Shown here one piece after another: positions 17,013 through 24,162 of a stretch of DNA of 64,000 nucleotides; position 1 is the stretch's first letter, and each line of letters opens with the position of its first letter. The stretch covers positions 62,001-126,000 of the forward strand of contig NZ_JYLD01000009.1 in the NCBI RefSeq assembly GCF_001043025.1, read 5' to 3'. Below the pieces are notes generated by a model. It saw only the letters and a program-made list of their open reading frames with translations, ran no database searches and was not told the origin of the DNA. Origin of the DNA: Pseudomonas helleri. GTDB taxonomy: Bacteria; Pseudomonadota; Gammaproteobacteria; Pseudomonadales; Pseudomonadaceae. Both the position numbers and the translations under genes were made by a program.

Positions 17013-18371
17013 AGGCGCCGCGCGCTGGACTGGTACACGCAACTGATGTTCGCCCAGCACATTGCCAATCTGGCCCCTGTGTGGGGGCGCCCCACCGGCG
17101 CCGGTAAATCGGCGACCTTGTGCAGCCTCATCAGCCAACTGATTGCAATGTACCGCCCGCGCTTGTTTATTGTCGAAGCCGGTAACAGCTTCGGGCTTAT
17201 CGGCGACCTGGCCAAACGCCTAGGGCTGACGGTGAATCGGGTAAAGCTGAGTCCGGGCTCCGGGGTCAGCCTGGCGCCCTTTGCTGATGCCATACGTCTG
17301 GTTCAAAGCTCAGACCCGATCAAGGTACTGGCACCTGACGATGTTGAGTCGTCTGACGCCCACACCAGCAGCCAGGATGAGCAGCGCGACATTCTGGGCG
17401 AACTGGAAATCGCTGCTCGCCTGATGATTACCGGCGGCGAGCCCAAGGAAGAAGAACGCTTGACCCGCGCCGACCGCAGCGCCATCCACCACAGCATTCT
17501 GGCGGCGGCTAAAACCTGCGCCCATGCTGGCCGTTCGGTGCTGACCCAAAACATTCGCGACGCACTCAAAGCCGCCGCACAGGTTGAAGACTCACCTGAA
17601 ACCCGGCGCAATCGCATGCAGGAAATGGCCGAGTCCATGGACTTGTTTTGCATGGGCGCCGATGGCGACATTTTCAACTGTGAAGGGACGCCCTGGCCCG
17701 AGGCCGACATCACCATTGTCGATCTGGCGACCTATGCGCGCGAGGGCTACAACGCGCAACTGTCGATCGCCTACATCTCGCTGCTCAACACCATCAACAA
17801 CCTGGCCGAGCGCGACCAATACAAAGGCCGCCCCATCGTCAAACTGACCGATGAAGGCCACATCATCACCAAAAACCCGCTGCTCTCACCCTACGTGGTC
17901 AAGATCACCAAGATGTGGCGAAAGCTGGGCGCCTGGTTCTGGCTGGCCACCCAGAACGTGGATGACCTGCCGCCTGCGGCCGCACCGATGCTGAACATGA
18001 TCGAGTGGTGGATCTGCCTGAACATGCCGCCGGATGAAGTGGAAAAAATCTCCAAATTCCGCGAACTGAGCCCCGCGCAAAAAGCCCTGATGCTGTCGGC
18101 ACGCAAGGAGAGCGGCAAATACACCGAGGGCGTACTCCTGTCCAAAAGCATGGAAGTGCTGTTCCGCGCGGTACCGCCCAGCCTCTATTTAGCGCTGGCC
18201 ATGACCGAGCCCGAAGAAAAGAAAGAACGCTACGACGTGATGCAAAGCCTCGGGCTCAACGAACTGGACGCCGCCATCCACATTGCTGCCCGCATCGACC
18301 GGCTGCGCGGCATCGAACCTCACAGCATCACCTTCCCTGCCCCCACCACGGCCTTGGAGCCTCCGGTATGA
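17013..18371 (+). pseudogene. Truncated conjugative transfer ATPase (TraC/VirB4-like, PFL_4706 family)
   Basis: The open frame codes for about 450 residues, roughly the C-terminal half of a protein that normally has about 900-950. The first codons read WYTQLMFAQHIANLAPVWGR, as in the middle of the intact ATPase, but this is followed at once by PTGAGKSATL, the Walker A loop; the 40-odd residues normally between (the GTG...FDPL...LLLxG stretch) are absent. After that the C-terminal ATPase domain seems complete, with RPIVKLTDEGHII as Walker B. There is a stop at 17010, so no N-terminal part is left. An internal ATG at 17046 could start a short product, but it would not be a working transfer ATPase. 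It overlaps the next small gene by ATGA. Confidence 0.85.
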
Positions 18372-18661
18372 GAACACTCAACACCCTGACCCAGAACTTG
18401 ATCGAAAGCCTCACACAGTTGCTTCAACAACCGGGTGAAGACGCTTTGCACACCCTCGAAGTCTGCGCCCCCGTGCTGATCGAACAATTGCAGGAAGTAC
18501 TCAACCGGGCCGTTGACCGTCGCGATATTCAAGGCCAATTACGAGCCGTGCTTGAAAGTTGGCTGAGAGACCATCCGCAAGCATCAGGCGCGCAGACCGC
18601 GTTGTTTGAGGCACTCAGCAGACATGGATTGGTGGGCGCGCGCGGCGATGCTTCGGTTTGA
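18368..18661 (+). CDS. Hypothetical protein in the conjugation remnant (97 residues)
   Basis: 97 residues starting at an ATG that overlaps the ATPase stop (ATGA), so it was translated together with it. Composition is helical and leucine/glutamine-rich (LIESLTQLLQQPGEDALHTL) with no cysteine, signal peptide or membrane segment. I do not recognise a family. The tight link to the transfer ATPase suggests a backbone gene or an early cargo gene of the element. Confidence 0.6.
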   Translation: MRTLNTLTQNLIESLTQLLQQPGEDALHTLEVCAPVLIEQLQEVLNRAVDRRDIQGQLRAVLESWLRDHPQASGAQTALFEALSRHGLVGARGDASV

Positions 18662-18699
18662 AATAGTTTTTAACCAAATAGCGTTCAGGAGAAAGCCCC

Positions 18700-18960
18700 A
18701 TGAAAGGCCCCAAAAACCCGACTCAGTGCTTGAATTCGATGGTTCAAAAAAACGCTGAAACCCCTGATAAATCAGCCTGCCCCACGTGCGAAGAAGAGAT
18801 GTTTTTTGCGCTTAAAGACGCTCATCACGAATTTTCACTGCCACTTACCACCTTGTTGCAGTGCCTGCAGCTCGCAGAACACCATGGAGGCGTTCCCACG
18901 CTGCCCGTCGAATGGTGGGTGCAATTGCATCAGCGCTACGAACTCAAGCTGAGGATCTGA
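18700..18960 (+). CDS. Hypothetical protein in the conjugation remnant (86 residues)
   Basis: 86 residues, with AGGAG ten bases upstream of the ATG. It has a CPTC pair and further cysteines near the N-terminal half, then a helical stretch. Unrecognised. It lies two bases before the next gene and probably forms one unit with it. Confidence 0.55.
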   Translation: MKGPKNPTQCLNSMVQKNAETPDKSACPTCEEEMFFALKDAHHEFSLPLTTLLQCLQLAEHHGGVPTLPVEWWVQLHQRYELKLRI

Positions 18961-18962
18961 AG

Positions 18963-19877
18963 ATGGATGTGTATAAAACCAAGGTGGGCCAAACAACCCA
19001 TACAAAAATTACGGTGACAAACTTTGAGCGCGACACACTGAAAGAAGCCCCCTACTACCAGGCAGGCAAGCCTGGGAAAGGGTCGTTACACTTTGCGGTG
19101 TGCCCGGCCTGCGAGAATCCAATCCAGATCCTCGGCCTCTACAAAAAGCTGGCCCATACACCAGACCCCTACGCCAAGCACTACTCAAAGTCAGTGACTT
19201 ACCTGGCCGAATACGATCATGAGTCGTATGAGTTTTGCCCTTACTCCAACCCCGACCGCAATCCTGACCGCGATGGTCGGAGAACGCCGGGCTCGAAGAT
19301 TGCTATCAGTATTTTAAATCTGCTGATCAATCACTTTGACCAAGTGATTTACATGATCGAAGAATCGACAGGGATAAAAATCGGCAACGCCTTTGCCGAA
19401 CGTATGTTGAACAGTTACCGCGATCATCAAGGACATCTCTACAAAGCTGCGACCCTGCTCAACATCCCGTGGATTTTCGCCTACATGGCCAATGCCAAAT
19501 CCATCACCCGGCAGCGGGTTCACAACAATCCAGCTCTGCTGAAGGCATTGCGTGAACACCTGCCTGAAGCGCAGATAGATGCCGAGGGTGGCCAGAAAGG
19601 CGTCTTAAGACCTAAAAACGATAAAGACTTCCTGAACATCAATGTGAGCTACATCCACCACACCATCACCAGTACCGACAATGTAATCACCGAGACCATG
19701 AAAATGGTCGTTTTCACCCAGCGCAAAAAAGTCAACGTGGAGCTTTATGAGCAGGTGATCACCTTTGATCCCAACCACTTCTTGGCGCTTATTAACGTGT
19801 CAGAAGACCGCGCTTATCGCCCTCGTAAAAATGAGCTGGTTGCGATGGCCCAGAAAATTCTGGGTGGTAAATCGTAG
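18963..19877 (+). CDS. Hypothetical cargo protein (304 residues)
   Basis: 304 residues from the ATG at 18963, which follows the previous stop by two bases and has GAGGA nine bases upstream; the frame is open further back to 18861 but that would overlap the 86-residue gene. Near the N-terminus is a CPACENP motif and about 50 residues later an EFCPYSNPDRNPDRD segment, together suggesting a zinc-binding knuckle. The rest is mixed helical without membrane segments. The frame is intact in a region where the conjugation genes are broken. I do not recognise the family; it may be a conserved cargo or regulatory protein of such elements. Confidence 0.65.
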   Translation: MDVYKTKVGQTTHTKITVTNFERDTLKEAPYYQAGKPGKGSLHFAVCPACENPIQILGLYKKLAHTPDPYAKHYSKSVTYLAEYDHESYEFCPYSNPDRNPDRDGRRTPGSKIAISILNLLINHFDQVIYMIEESTGIKIGNAFAERMLNSYRDHQGHLYKAATLLNIPWIFAYMANAKSITRQRVHNNPALLKALREHLPEAQIDAEGGQKGVLRPKNDKDFLNINVSYIHHTITSTDNVITETMKMVVFTQRKKVNVELYEQVITFDPNHFLALINVSEDRAYRPRKNELVAMAQKILGGKS

Positions 19878-19892
19878 GTGGCGGCATTGGCC

Positions 19893-20190
19893 TGGAGTTG
19901 CACACCCATACGCGGTTGCACTTTAAGTACCCCAGCGTTACCCTTTCGACGTCGCTGCACATCAGCGAACGGGTTTGACGGCCCGATTAACAATAGGCGC
20001 ACAGGCGCCCCCGTTACGATTGCAGGCGCTTTTTTTGCGTCCGCATCTTCGTTAATGGCGGCTGTGCGTGGGAGACCTTCGGGTCTGCCGGGTTTCCTAT
20101 TGTCCCGGTCCGTCAACCTGCGCACAGCTGCCACCCTAAATCGTTTGACGGCGGTTCGTGGCAGCTCCTCAACAATAGGAGTAATGCCAG
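19893..20190 (+). promoter_or_regulatory. Structured leader upstream of the DUF3077 gene pair
   Basis: A ~300-base non-coding stretch with clear RNA-like hairpins: AGACC-TTCG-GGTCT (20073-20086), a UUCG tetraloop stem, directly followed by CCGGG-N11-CCCGG (20088-20108). A T-rich run (GGCGCTTTTTTTGCG, about 20028-20042) lies further upstream. This layout suggests a regulated 5' leader or a small RNA. From memory, similar leaders precede other DUF3077 genes in Pseudomonas, but I could not check that. Confidence 0.5.
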
Positions 20191-20283
20191 ATGCACGCTC
20201 TCAATCCGTTCAAAAAATGCCCGACGCGTACTGTCGCCCTGCACAACGTCCAACTCCTCGATGCGAAACGAGGTGCCTTATGA
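20191..20283 (+). CDS. Short upstream ORF (30 residues) coupled to the DUF3077 gene
   Basis: 30 codons starting MHALNPFKKCPTRTVAL, preceded by AGGAG nine bases before the ATG, a better ribosome site than many real genes here. The stop TGA overlaps the ATG of the downstream gene (ATGA at 20280-20283), the usual arrangement of translational coupling. The peptide is basic with one cysteine. It could be a functional small protein or a leader peptide that tunes the next gene. Confidence 0.5.
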   Translation: MHALNPFKKCPTRTVALHNVQLLDAKRGAL

Positions 20284-20552
20284 ACGTCTCACCGTTGATC
20301 AAAACCGTTGGCGGCGCCACCTTTGGCACCTGCAACGCAGAGAACCAGCGCCTGTTCAGCGTCATTGCCGGTGTCTCAGGTGAAGAAGCCCTGCAACATG
20401 CCTCTTTGCTGTTGAACTGCGTCAACACGCTCTCTTACCTGGGCGCCATGGACGATGGCCACGAAACCATGCGCTGGGCGTCGCACTACCTCAGCGAAAT
20501 GGCGAAAGCGATCATTGACGACGTGACCTTGGGGCTGCAAGACGTACCGTAA
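20280..20552 (+). CDS. DUF3077 family protein
   Basis: 90 residues from the ATG at 20280. The sequence KTVGGATFGTCNAENQRLFS and the following GVSGEEALQHASLLLNCVNTL match the DUF3077 pattern of short Pseudomonas proteins (K-T-x-G-x-x-x-F-G, LF-x-V, G-V-x-x-E-x-A-L-x-x-A-S-x-L-L). Function unknown. The frame is open upstream to 19878, but that part is the structured leader. Coupled to the 30-codon ORF by ATGA. DUF3077 genes are often found near mobile elements and regulators. Confidence 0.75.
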   Translation: MNVSPLIKTVGGATFGTCNAENQRLFSVIAGVSGEEALQHASLLLNCVNTLSYLGAMDDGHETMRWASHYLSEMAKAIIDDVTLGLQDVP

Positions 20553-20617
20553 AGGTATGGGTTTAGCGTCAGCCCATGGGCAGCCCCATCGTTACCGGGT
20601 GGGGTTATGTCCTGCTG

Positions 20618-21345
20618 CTAATGACACGACAGTCGCCACAACTGATCCAGCCGGGTCGTATAGCTTTGACTCATCATTTCCCTGCGCATGCCCCAATCCG
20701 GCTTGATGGGCACACTGGCAGCCCGTAGCGTGCCCCTGCCCCAGCGCGCGTTAATTTGATCCAGAACGGCCATCACCCTGGTCGCCTCTGCGGGCTGATT
20801 GACCGCAAACAGATCATCAGAGAACTCGCCCGGTTGCCGTAGATCCATGAGCAACACCTCAGCCTTGCTGTATTTGAACCCGGGCTGAAAAACATGGGTG
20901 AGCGCTTCGACAGCAGCCTTGGTCAAGAGGGGCCGATTCCCACCCCGACAGGAATACCCGTGCACTTCAGGATCCTGGCGCGCAACGCCCGCCCCATGGC
21001 GGTGGCGTCCGGAAGGCCCGTAAAGTCGGCGAACGACTCATCAATGCTGTAGACCTCCGCCGCTGGCACCATCGATTCAATCAGGCTCATGACCCGCTCG
21101 CTCATGCCGCCATATAGCGCATAGTTCGAAGAGAACGCAATAATGCCGTGCTGCTCCAACCGCTGCTTGATCTGAAAATACGGCTCGCCCATTGTCACAA
21201 ACGGCTTGGCGTCACAACTGCGGGCGATCACACAGCCATCGTTATTGCTGAGCACCACGATGGGGACTTTGGCCAAATCCGGCCTGAACACCCGCTCGCA
21301 ACTGGCATAGAAGCTTTTGCAGTCGATCAGCGCGAAAACCGGAGC
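20618..21345 (-). pseudogene. umuC: umuC/rulB remnant (DNA polymerase V catalytic subunit) with central deletion
   Basis: The N-terminal part reads VFALIDCKSFYASCERVF, with the palm aspartate and Y-family signature, through VYSIDESFADFTGL and ends at PVGVGIGPS followed by a stop. The C-terminal part continues in another frame as LLTKAAVEALTHVFQPGF and ends MMSQSYTTRLDQLWRLSC, the normal UmuC end. About 200 central residues (rest of palm, fingers, thumb, much of the little finger) are missing, fused out of frame near 20940-20960. The first residues of umuC are also lost because of a second deletion that joins it to umuD. No working polymerase can be made. Confidence 0.88.
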
Positions 21346-21574
21346 GATCGATCACCGCCAAATCCCCTGAAAAAATCCCGATCCCTTGCATGCTGTCGCC
21401 ATCGATAGACGCCAGATAAACATGCGGCGCGCGAACATTGAGCACTTCATCCAAAGAAATCGCCTGCTCGATATGATCCGCCGCCGGTGACGGAAGCCCG
21501 GCCGGAATCTTGAACAAACACAGCGGTATAGGAACTCCGCCCTCCACGAGAGGACCTAAAAGAGTGAAGCTCAT
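21341..21574 (-). pseudogene. umuD: umuD/rulA remnant
   Basis: The ATG at 21574 starts MSFTLLGPLVEGGVPIPLCL, typical UmuD/RulA, followed by the self-cleavage region PAGLPSPAADH and the catalytic serine motif DGDSMQGIGIFSGDLAVIDRS. Right after that, umuD sequence stops and umuC sequence (APVFALIDC) begins in a different frame. The C-terminal half with the catalytic lysine is gone, so neither self-cleavage nor polymerase V assembly is possible. The frame runs on to a stop at 21242 in nonsense sequence. Confidence 0.88.
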
Positions 21575-21591
21575 GACGCGCGCCTTTAATT

Positions 21592-21611
21592 AACTGTATG
21601 AATATACAGTT
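21592..21611 (-). promoter_or_regulatory. LexA/SOS box upstream of umuD
   Basis: CTGTATGAATATACAG (21594-21609) is a perfect CTGT-N8-ACAG LexA box inside the palindrome AACTGTATGAATATACAGTT, 20 bases upstream of the umuD start. The site is intact although the operon behind it is destroyed. The 287 bases from 21612 to the reverse transcriptase stop show nothing else I recognise. Confidence 0.92.
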
Positions 21612-21898
21612 AACCGCGTAGGACAGATCTGAGCAATACGCCCGCATGAGATTTAGACGAGAGGAACATCCCGTTTAATGCGTCTACGCTCCCTGCAGTC
21701 GCTACAGCCATGAGGCCCTCGCCATGTGCGGACGATTTGTGCAGTAATTTTGAAGGGAGAAAATATCTAGCAAATCCAATACTTCCGAGACGATGGCTTC
21801 TCAGGCGGGAAATGGCAACAATTCGGAGACCGACCACTAGTTTAGAATGCAAGATCCTATATTCAATAAAACCGGCCTAAAATATATTTTCAAATTTT

Positions 21899-23182
21899 CT
21901 ATATGGAATCAGAAATCAACTTATTAAGCTTTTTCCAGTGAGGTTTCAGCTGCTTCTTGATAGATTTAGACTGCATAATTTTTGCAGCTCTAAAGCCATA
22001 AGAAATAAAATTTCTTCGACCTAAATAGCTGTAACCCCGGTATATCGTACGAAGAAAAAGCTCTTTTGGTAACTCTCCCCTCCCAGCACGAAGTTCATTG
22101 CATCGATCCATTGCTTTCTTACTTACACGAATCCGTTTTCCAAGCTTCTTGTAGTAGCGTGTCATGGATGATGATCGGATGTGTTCACGTTGACCATCAA
22201 ACGAAAACCCAAGATAGTGAACCGCTTTATCCGATTTTAGCTGACCATTTTTATCGAAATTAAAATGACGGATTTCAGTTTTCTTATGTTGCAGATTAAG
22301 CTTGAGTGTTGCGATTTCCTTTTTAACAAACTCATGGATATCATCCTCATGTTCCAAATCACAGATTATTAGGAGATCATCACAATACCTGAAGAACACA
22401 GACTCTGTCAGGGACAACTTTGACAGTAGCTTCAGATCAAATTCAAGCATATAAAGATTTGATATAAACGCACTTATTGGCGACCCCTGAGGAATACCGA
22501 ATAACTCCGGATTAACGCTTAAAAGCCCGCCTTTTCTTACATCATCGCGAAATTGTTTAGGCGTACACAACCGGGCTCCTCGCACGCGAGGGTTATGAAT
22601 AGAAATCCCGAGTTTTTTATACAGATCGATTTTATTTACTTTTGCACTTCTAGTTATAGCTTTGAACACCGCAAAGTGATCACTGGGAAGCCTATCGACA
22701 CATAACAATTTCTCCCATGCTTTTTTCAGCATTGAATGATCAAGCCGATCAAAGAACTTCTCAACATCAAAAGCCAACACACAACATTCGCCACGATTTT
22801 TAATCTCATTAAATGCATCATGAGCAAAGTTAATATTACTTTTTGAGTCAATTGAGCGAAATGCCAATATTGAGGTATGCAAACCTTTTCGCACCAATTC
22901 CTCCTCATATTTCTTGCTTAGCAATGAACAGTAGTAAGCATAAATATGAGAGTCTAAATGTGCCGAATAACTTATTGGCCTTGGCTTAGAATTTTTAGTA
23001 AATACACCCCGATCATTATCCAGCCGATACTTTATTACTTCAGATGTATAGCTAATAAAAGGATAGAAAGAATGACTTGCCACTTTTTCGGGAGAAGAAA
23101 CATAGTTCAATGCTGACTTTTCACCTAGCGGGCGATCAAAATGCAGATACTTTCTTGGCTTAAACCACTGTAAATCGTCCAT
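21899..23182 (-). CDS. Group II-like reverse transcriptase, probable antiphage DRT2 (UG2) type
   Basis: 427 residues, single domain. All RT core motifs are present: RPISYSAHLDSHIYAYY (motif 1-2 region), VLAFDVEKFFDRLDHSMLKK (motif A), FGIPQGSPISAFISNLYM (motif 4/B), the catalytic FFRYCDDLLIICD (motif C, YCDD), and LQHKKTEIRHF plus VHYLGFSFDG. There is no maturase, endonuclease or fused domain, so it is not a standard group II intron protein. The start FKPRKYLHFDRPLGEKSA, the length and the YCDD motif are what I remember of the UG2/DRT2 antiviral reverse transcriptases, which copy an upstream structured RNA. A ~280-base structured region without a gene lies directly upstream on the same strand. 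The reading frame is intact and more AT-rich than its neighbours. It lies as cargo inside a conjugative-element remnant, a common place for defence genes. Confidence 0.8.
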   Translation of the reverse strand: MDDLQWFKPRKYLHFDRPLGEKSALNYVSSPEKVASHSFYPFISYTSEVIKYRLDNDRGVFTKNSKPRPISYSAHLDSHIYAYYCSLLSKKYEEELVRKGLHTSILAFRSIDSKSNINFAHDAFNEIKNRGECCVLAFDVEKFFDRLDHSMLKKAWEKLLCVDRLPSDHFAVFKAITRSAKVNKIDLYKKLGISIHNPRVRGARLCTPKQFRDDVRKGGLLSVNPELFGIPQGSPISAFISNLYMLEFDLKLLSKLSLTESVFFRYCDDLLIICDLEHEDDIHEFVKKEIATLKLNLQHKKTEIRHFNFDKNGQLKSDKAVHYLGFSFDGQREHIRSSSMTRYYKKLGKRIRVSKKAMDRCNELRAGRGELPKELFLRTIYRGYSYLGRRNFISYGFRAAKIMQSKSIKKQLKPHWKKLNKLISDSI

Positions 23183-23460
23183 GTTTTACCTTAATAAGCC
23201 AACCGGCGGGACTAGGATGGCGACAATCCCGGAGTCGTCCCGCCGGCTCAACTTAATGCTCTAAACATTATCCATCTTTTCAGACTAGGCCGCGTATTGC
23301 TAGAGTTGACATATAATGTCAGTATCACTATTACATTTGGAGGTTCTCAATGAAGAGATTCCGCGTGCTGTTGTTTGCCGTGTGTATCCCGCTGATAAAT
23401 AATCATGGGTGGCTTGACAACATGTGATCCACCTCATGGCCTTATGCCATGAGCAAGATC
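23183..23460 (-). ncRNA. Putative template RNA of the reverse transcriptase system
   Basis: About 278 bases upstream of the reverse transcriptase, same strand. Strong structure at both ends: near the 5' end CTCATGGC-CTTAT-GCCATGAG (23433-23453, perfect 8-base stem) and near the 3' end a 10-base stem CCGGCGGGAC/GTCCCGCCGG (23203-23212 with 23237-23246) ending 20 bases before the RT start. A plausible promoter lies just upstream on the minus strand (TATGCT at 23472-23467, with TTGCCT 19 bases before it), which would start transcription near 23460. Length and place agree with the RNA of DRT2 systems as I recall them. Boundaries are estimates. Confidence 0.6.
23306..23425 (+). other. Candidate cDNA repeat unit with split promoter, Shine-Dalgarno and start codon
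   Basis: On the strand that a cDNA of the RNA would have, TATAAT stands at 23312-23317, GGAGG at 23339-23343, ATG at 23350, and TTGACA at 23414-23419. TTGACA also occurs at 23306-23311, exactly 108 bases before. If cDNA units are joined head to tail, the right-hand TTGACA comes to lie in front of the left-hand TATAAT. The ATG frame is open for 36 codons (23317-23424), bounded by TAA inside TATAAT and TGA at 23425. Short direct repeats (ATGT at 23316 and 23422) could serve template jumping. See findings for what does and does not fit. Confidence 0.4.
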
Positions 23461-23730
23461 GAATTTAGCATAGGGCGCGTGCAAGGGCTAGAGGCAAGAA
23501 CGATTTTTATGCGTACCACAAAAAGGTGGTGCTAGCGCATACAGTAGGATTTATGATTTTCTAAATTGAAGCTTTGGCTACAAATACAATCCACACCCCA
23601 ATAATCTGAAAGTCCCGGCGCTTCTCCCATTACTACCAAGAAAACCATCCCCCACTAAAAACCGTTTTCCTACTGCACCTACTCACTGTTTCTAGTCCCA
23701 TGCACCTGAGCCCATCTCAGGTACAGCACC

Positions 23731-24162
23731 ATGCCCACCCAACAAGCCCTCACCCTCATACCGCTTAAAGTGGTGCTATTGCTCGCCTTACTAACCATAA
23801 CCACATTCGCCCAAGCCCAAACCTGGGTCATCACAGACCAAACGCACCCCATCACCTCCCCCGGCCCAGCCCGAATCATTCTTTTAGACCAGCAACAACA
23901 CCTCGAGTCCGAGCTGTCCCGCGCCCTCCCCTCAGACCCACACCAAGCCGCCGCGATCATCCAAAGCCGCCTCAACAGCCCCTCCGGCAAACGCTTACAA
24001 GCCGAACTCGCCAAAGCCCAACAAGACCTTACCGATGCCTAGAGCATAGGTATCACCAAGATCCCTGCCGTCGTTGTTGACCGCCGCTACGTCGTCTACG
24101 GCGAGCCGGATGTAGCCAAAGCCTTGGTCCTCATCAACAACGCCAAAGGCCAACCGCAATGA
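23731..24162 (+). pseudogene. TIGR03757-type conjugation protein gene with amber stop
   Basis: The frame starts with a signal peptide (VVLLLALLTITTFAQAQ) and a mature part QTWVITDQTHPITSPGPARI, as in the TIGR03757 family of integrating conjugative element proteins. At 24040-24042 a TAG interrupts it where intact members have tryptophan in a DAWSLGVTKIP-like segment; the frame then continues perfectly with SIGITKIPAVVVDRRYVVYG to the real stop at 24160-24162. A single TGG to TAG change explains this. The final stop overlaps the next start (ATGA). Confidence 0.85.

Noticed and set aside
16000..17100. A second tRNA-Lys 3' end as the far attachment site
   Set aside because: Looked for the T-arm/acceptor sequence of the tRNA and found no copy here.
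21899..23182. Group II intron or retron as explanation of the reverse transcriptase
   Set aside because: No maturase (X) or HNH domain and no intron domain V/VI-like sequence downstream; no retron-type inverted a1/a2 arms flanking a short msr-msd were found.
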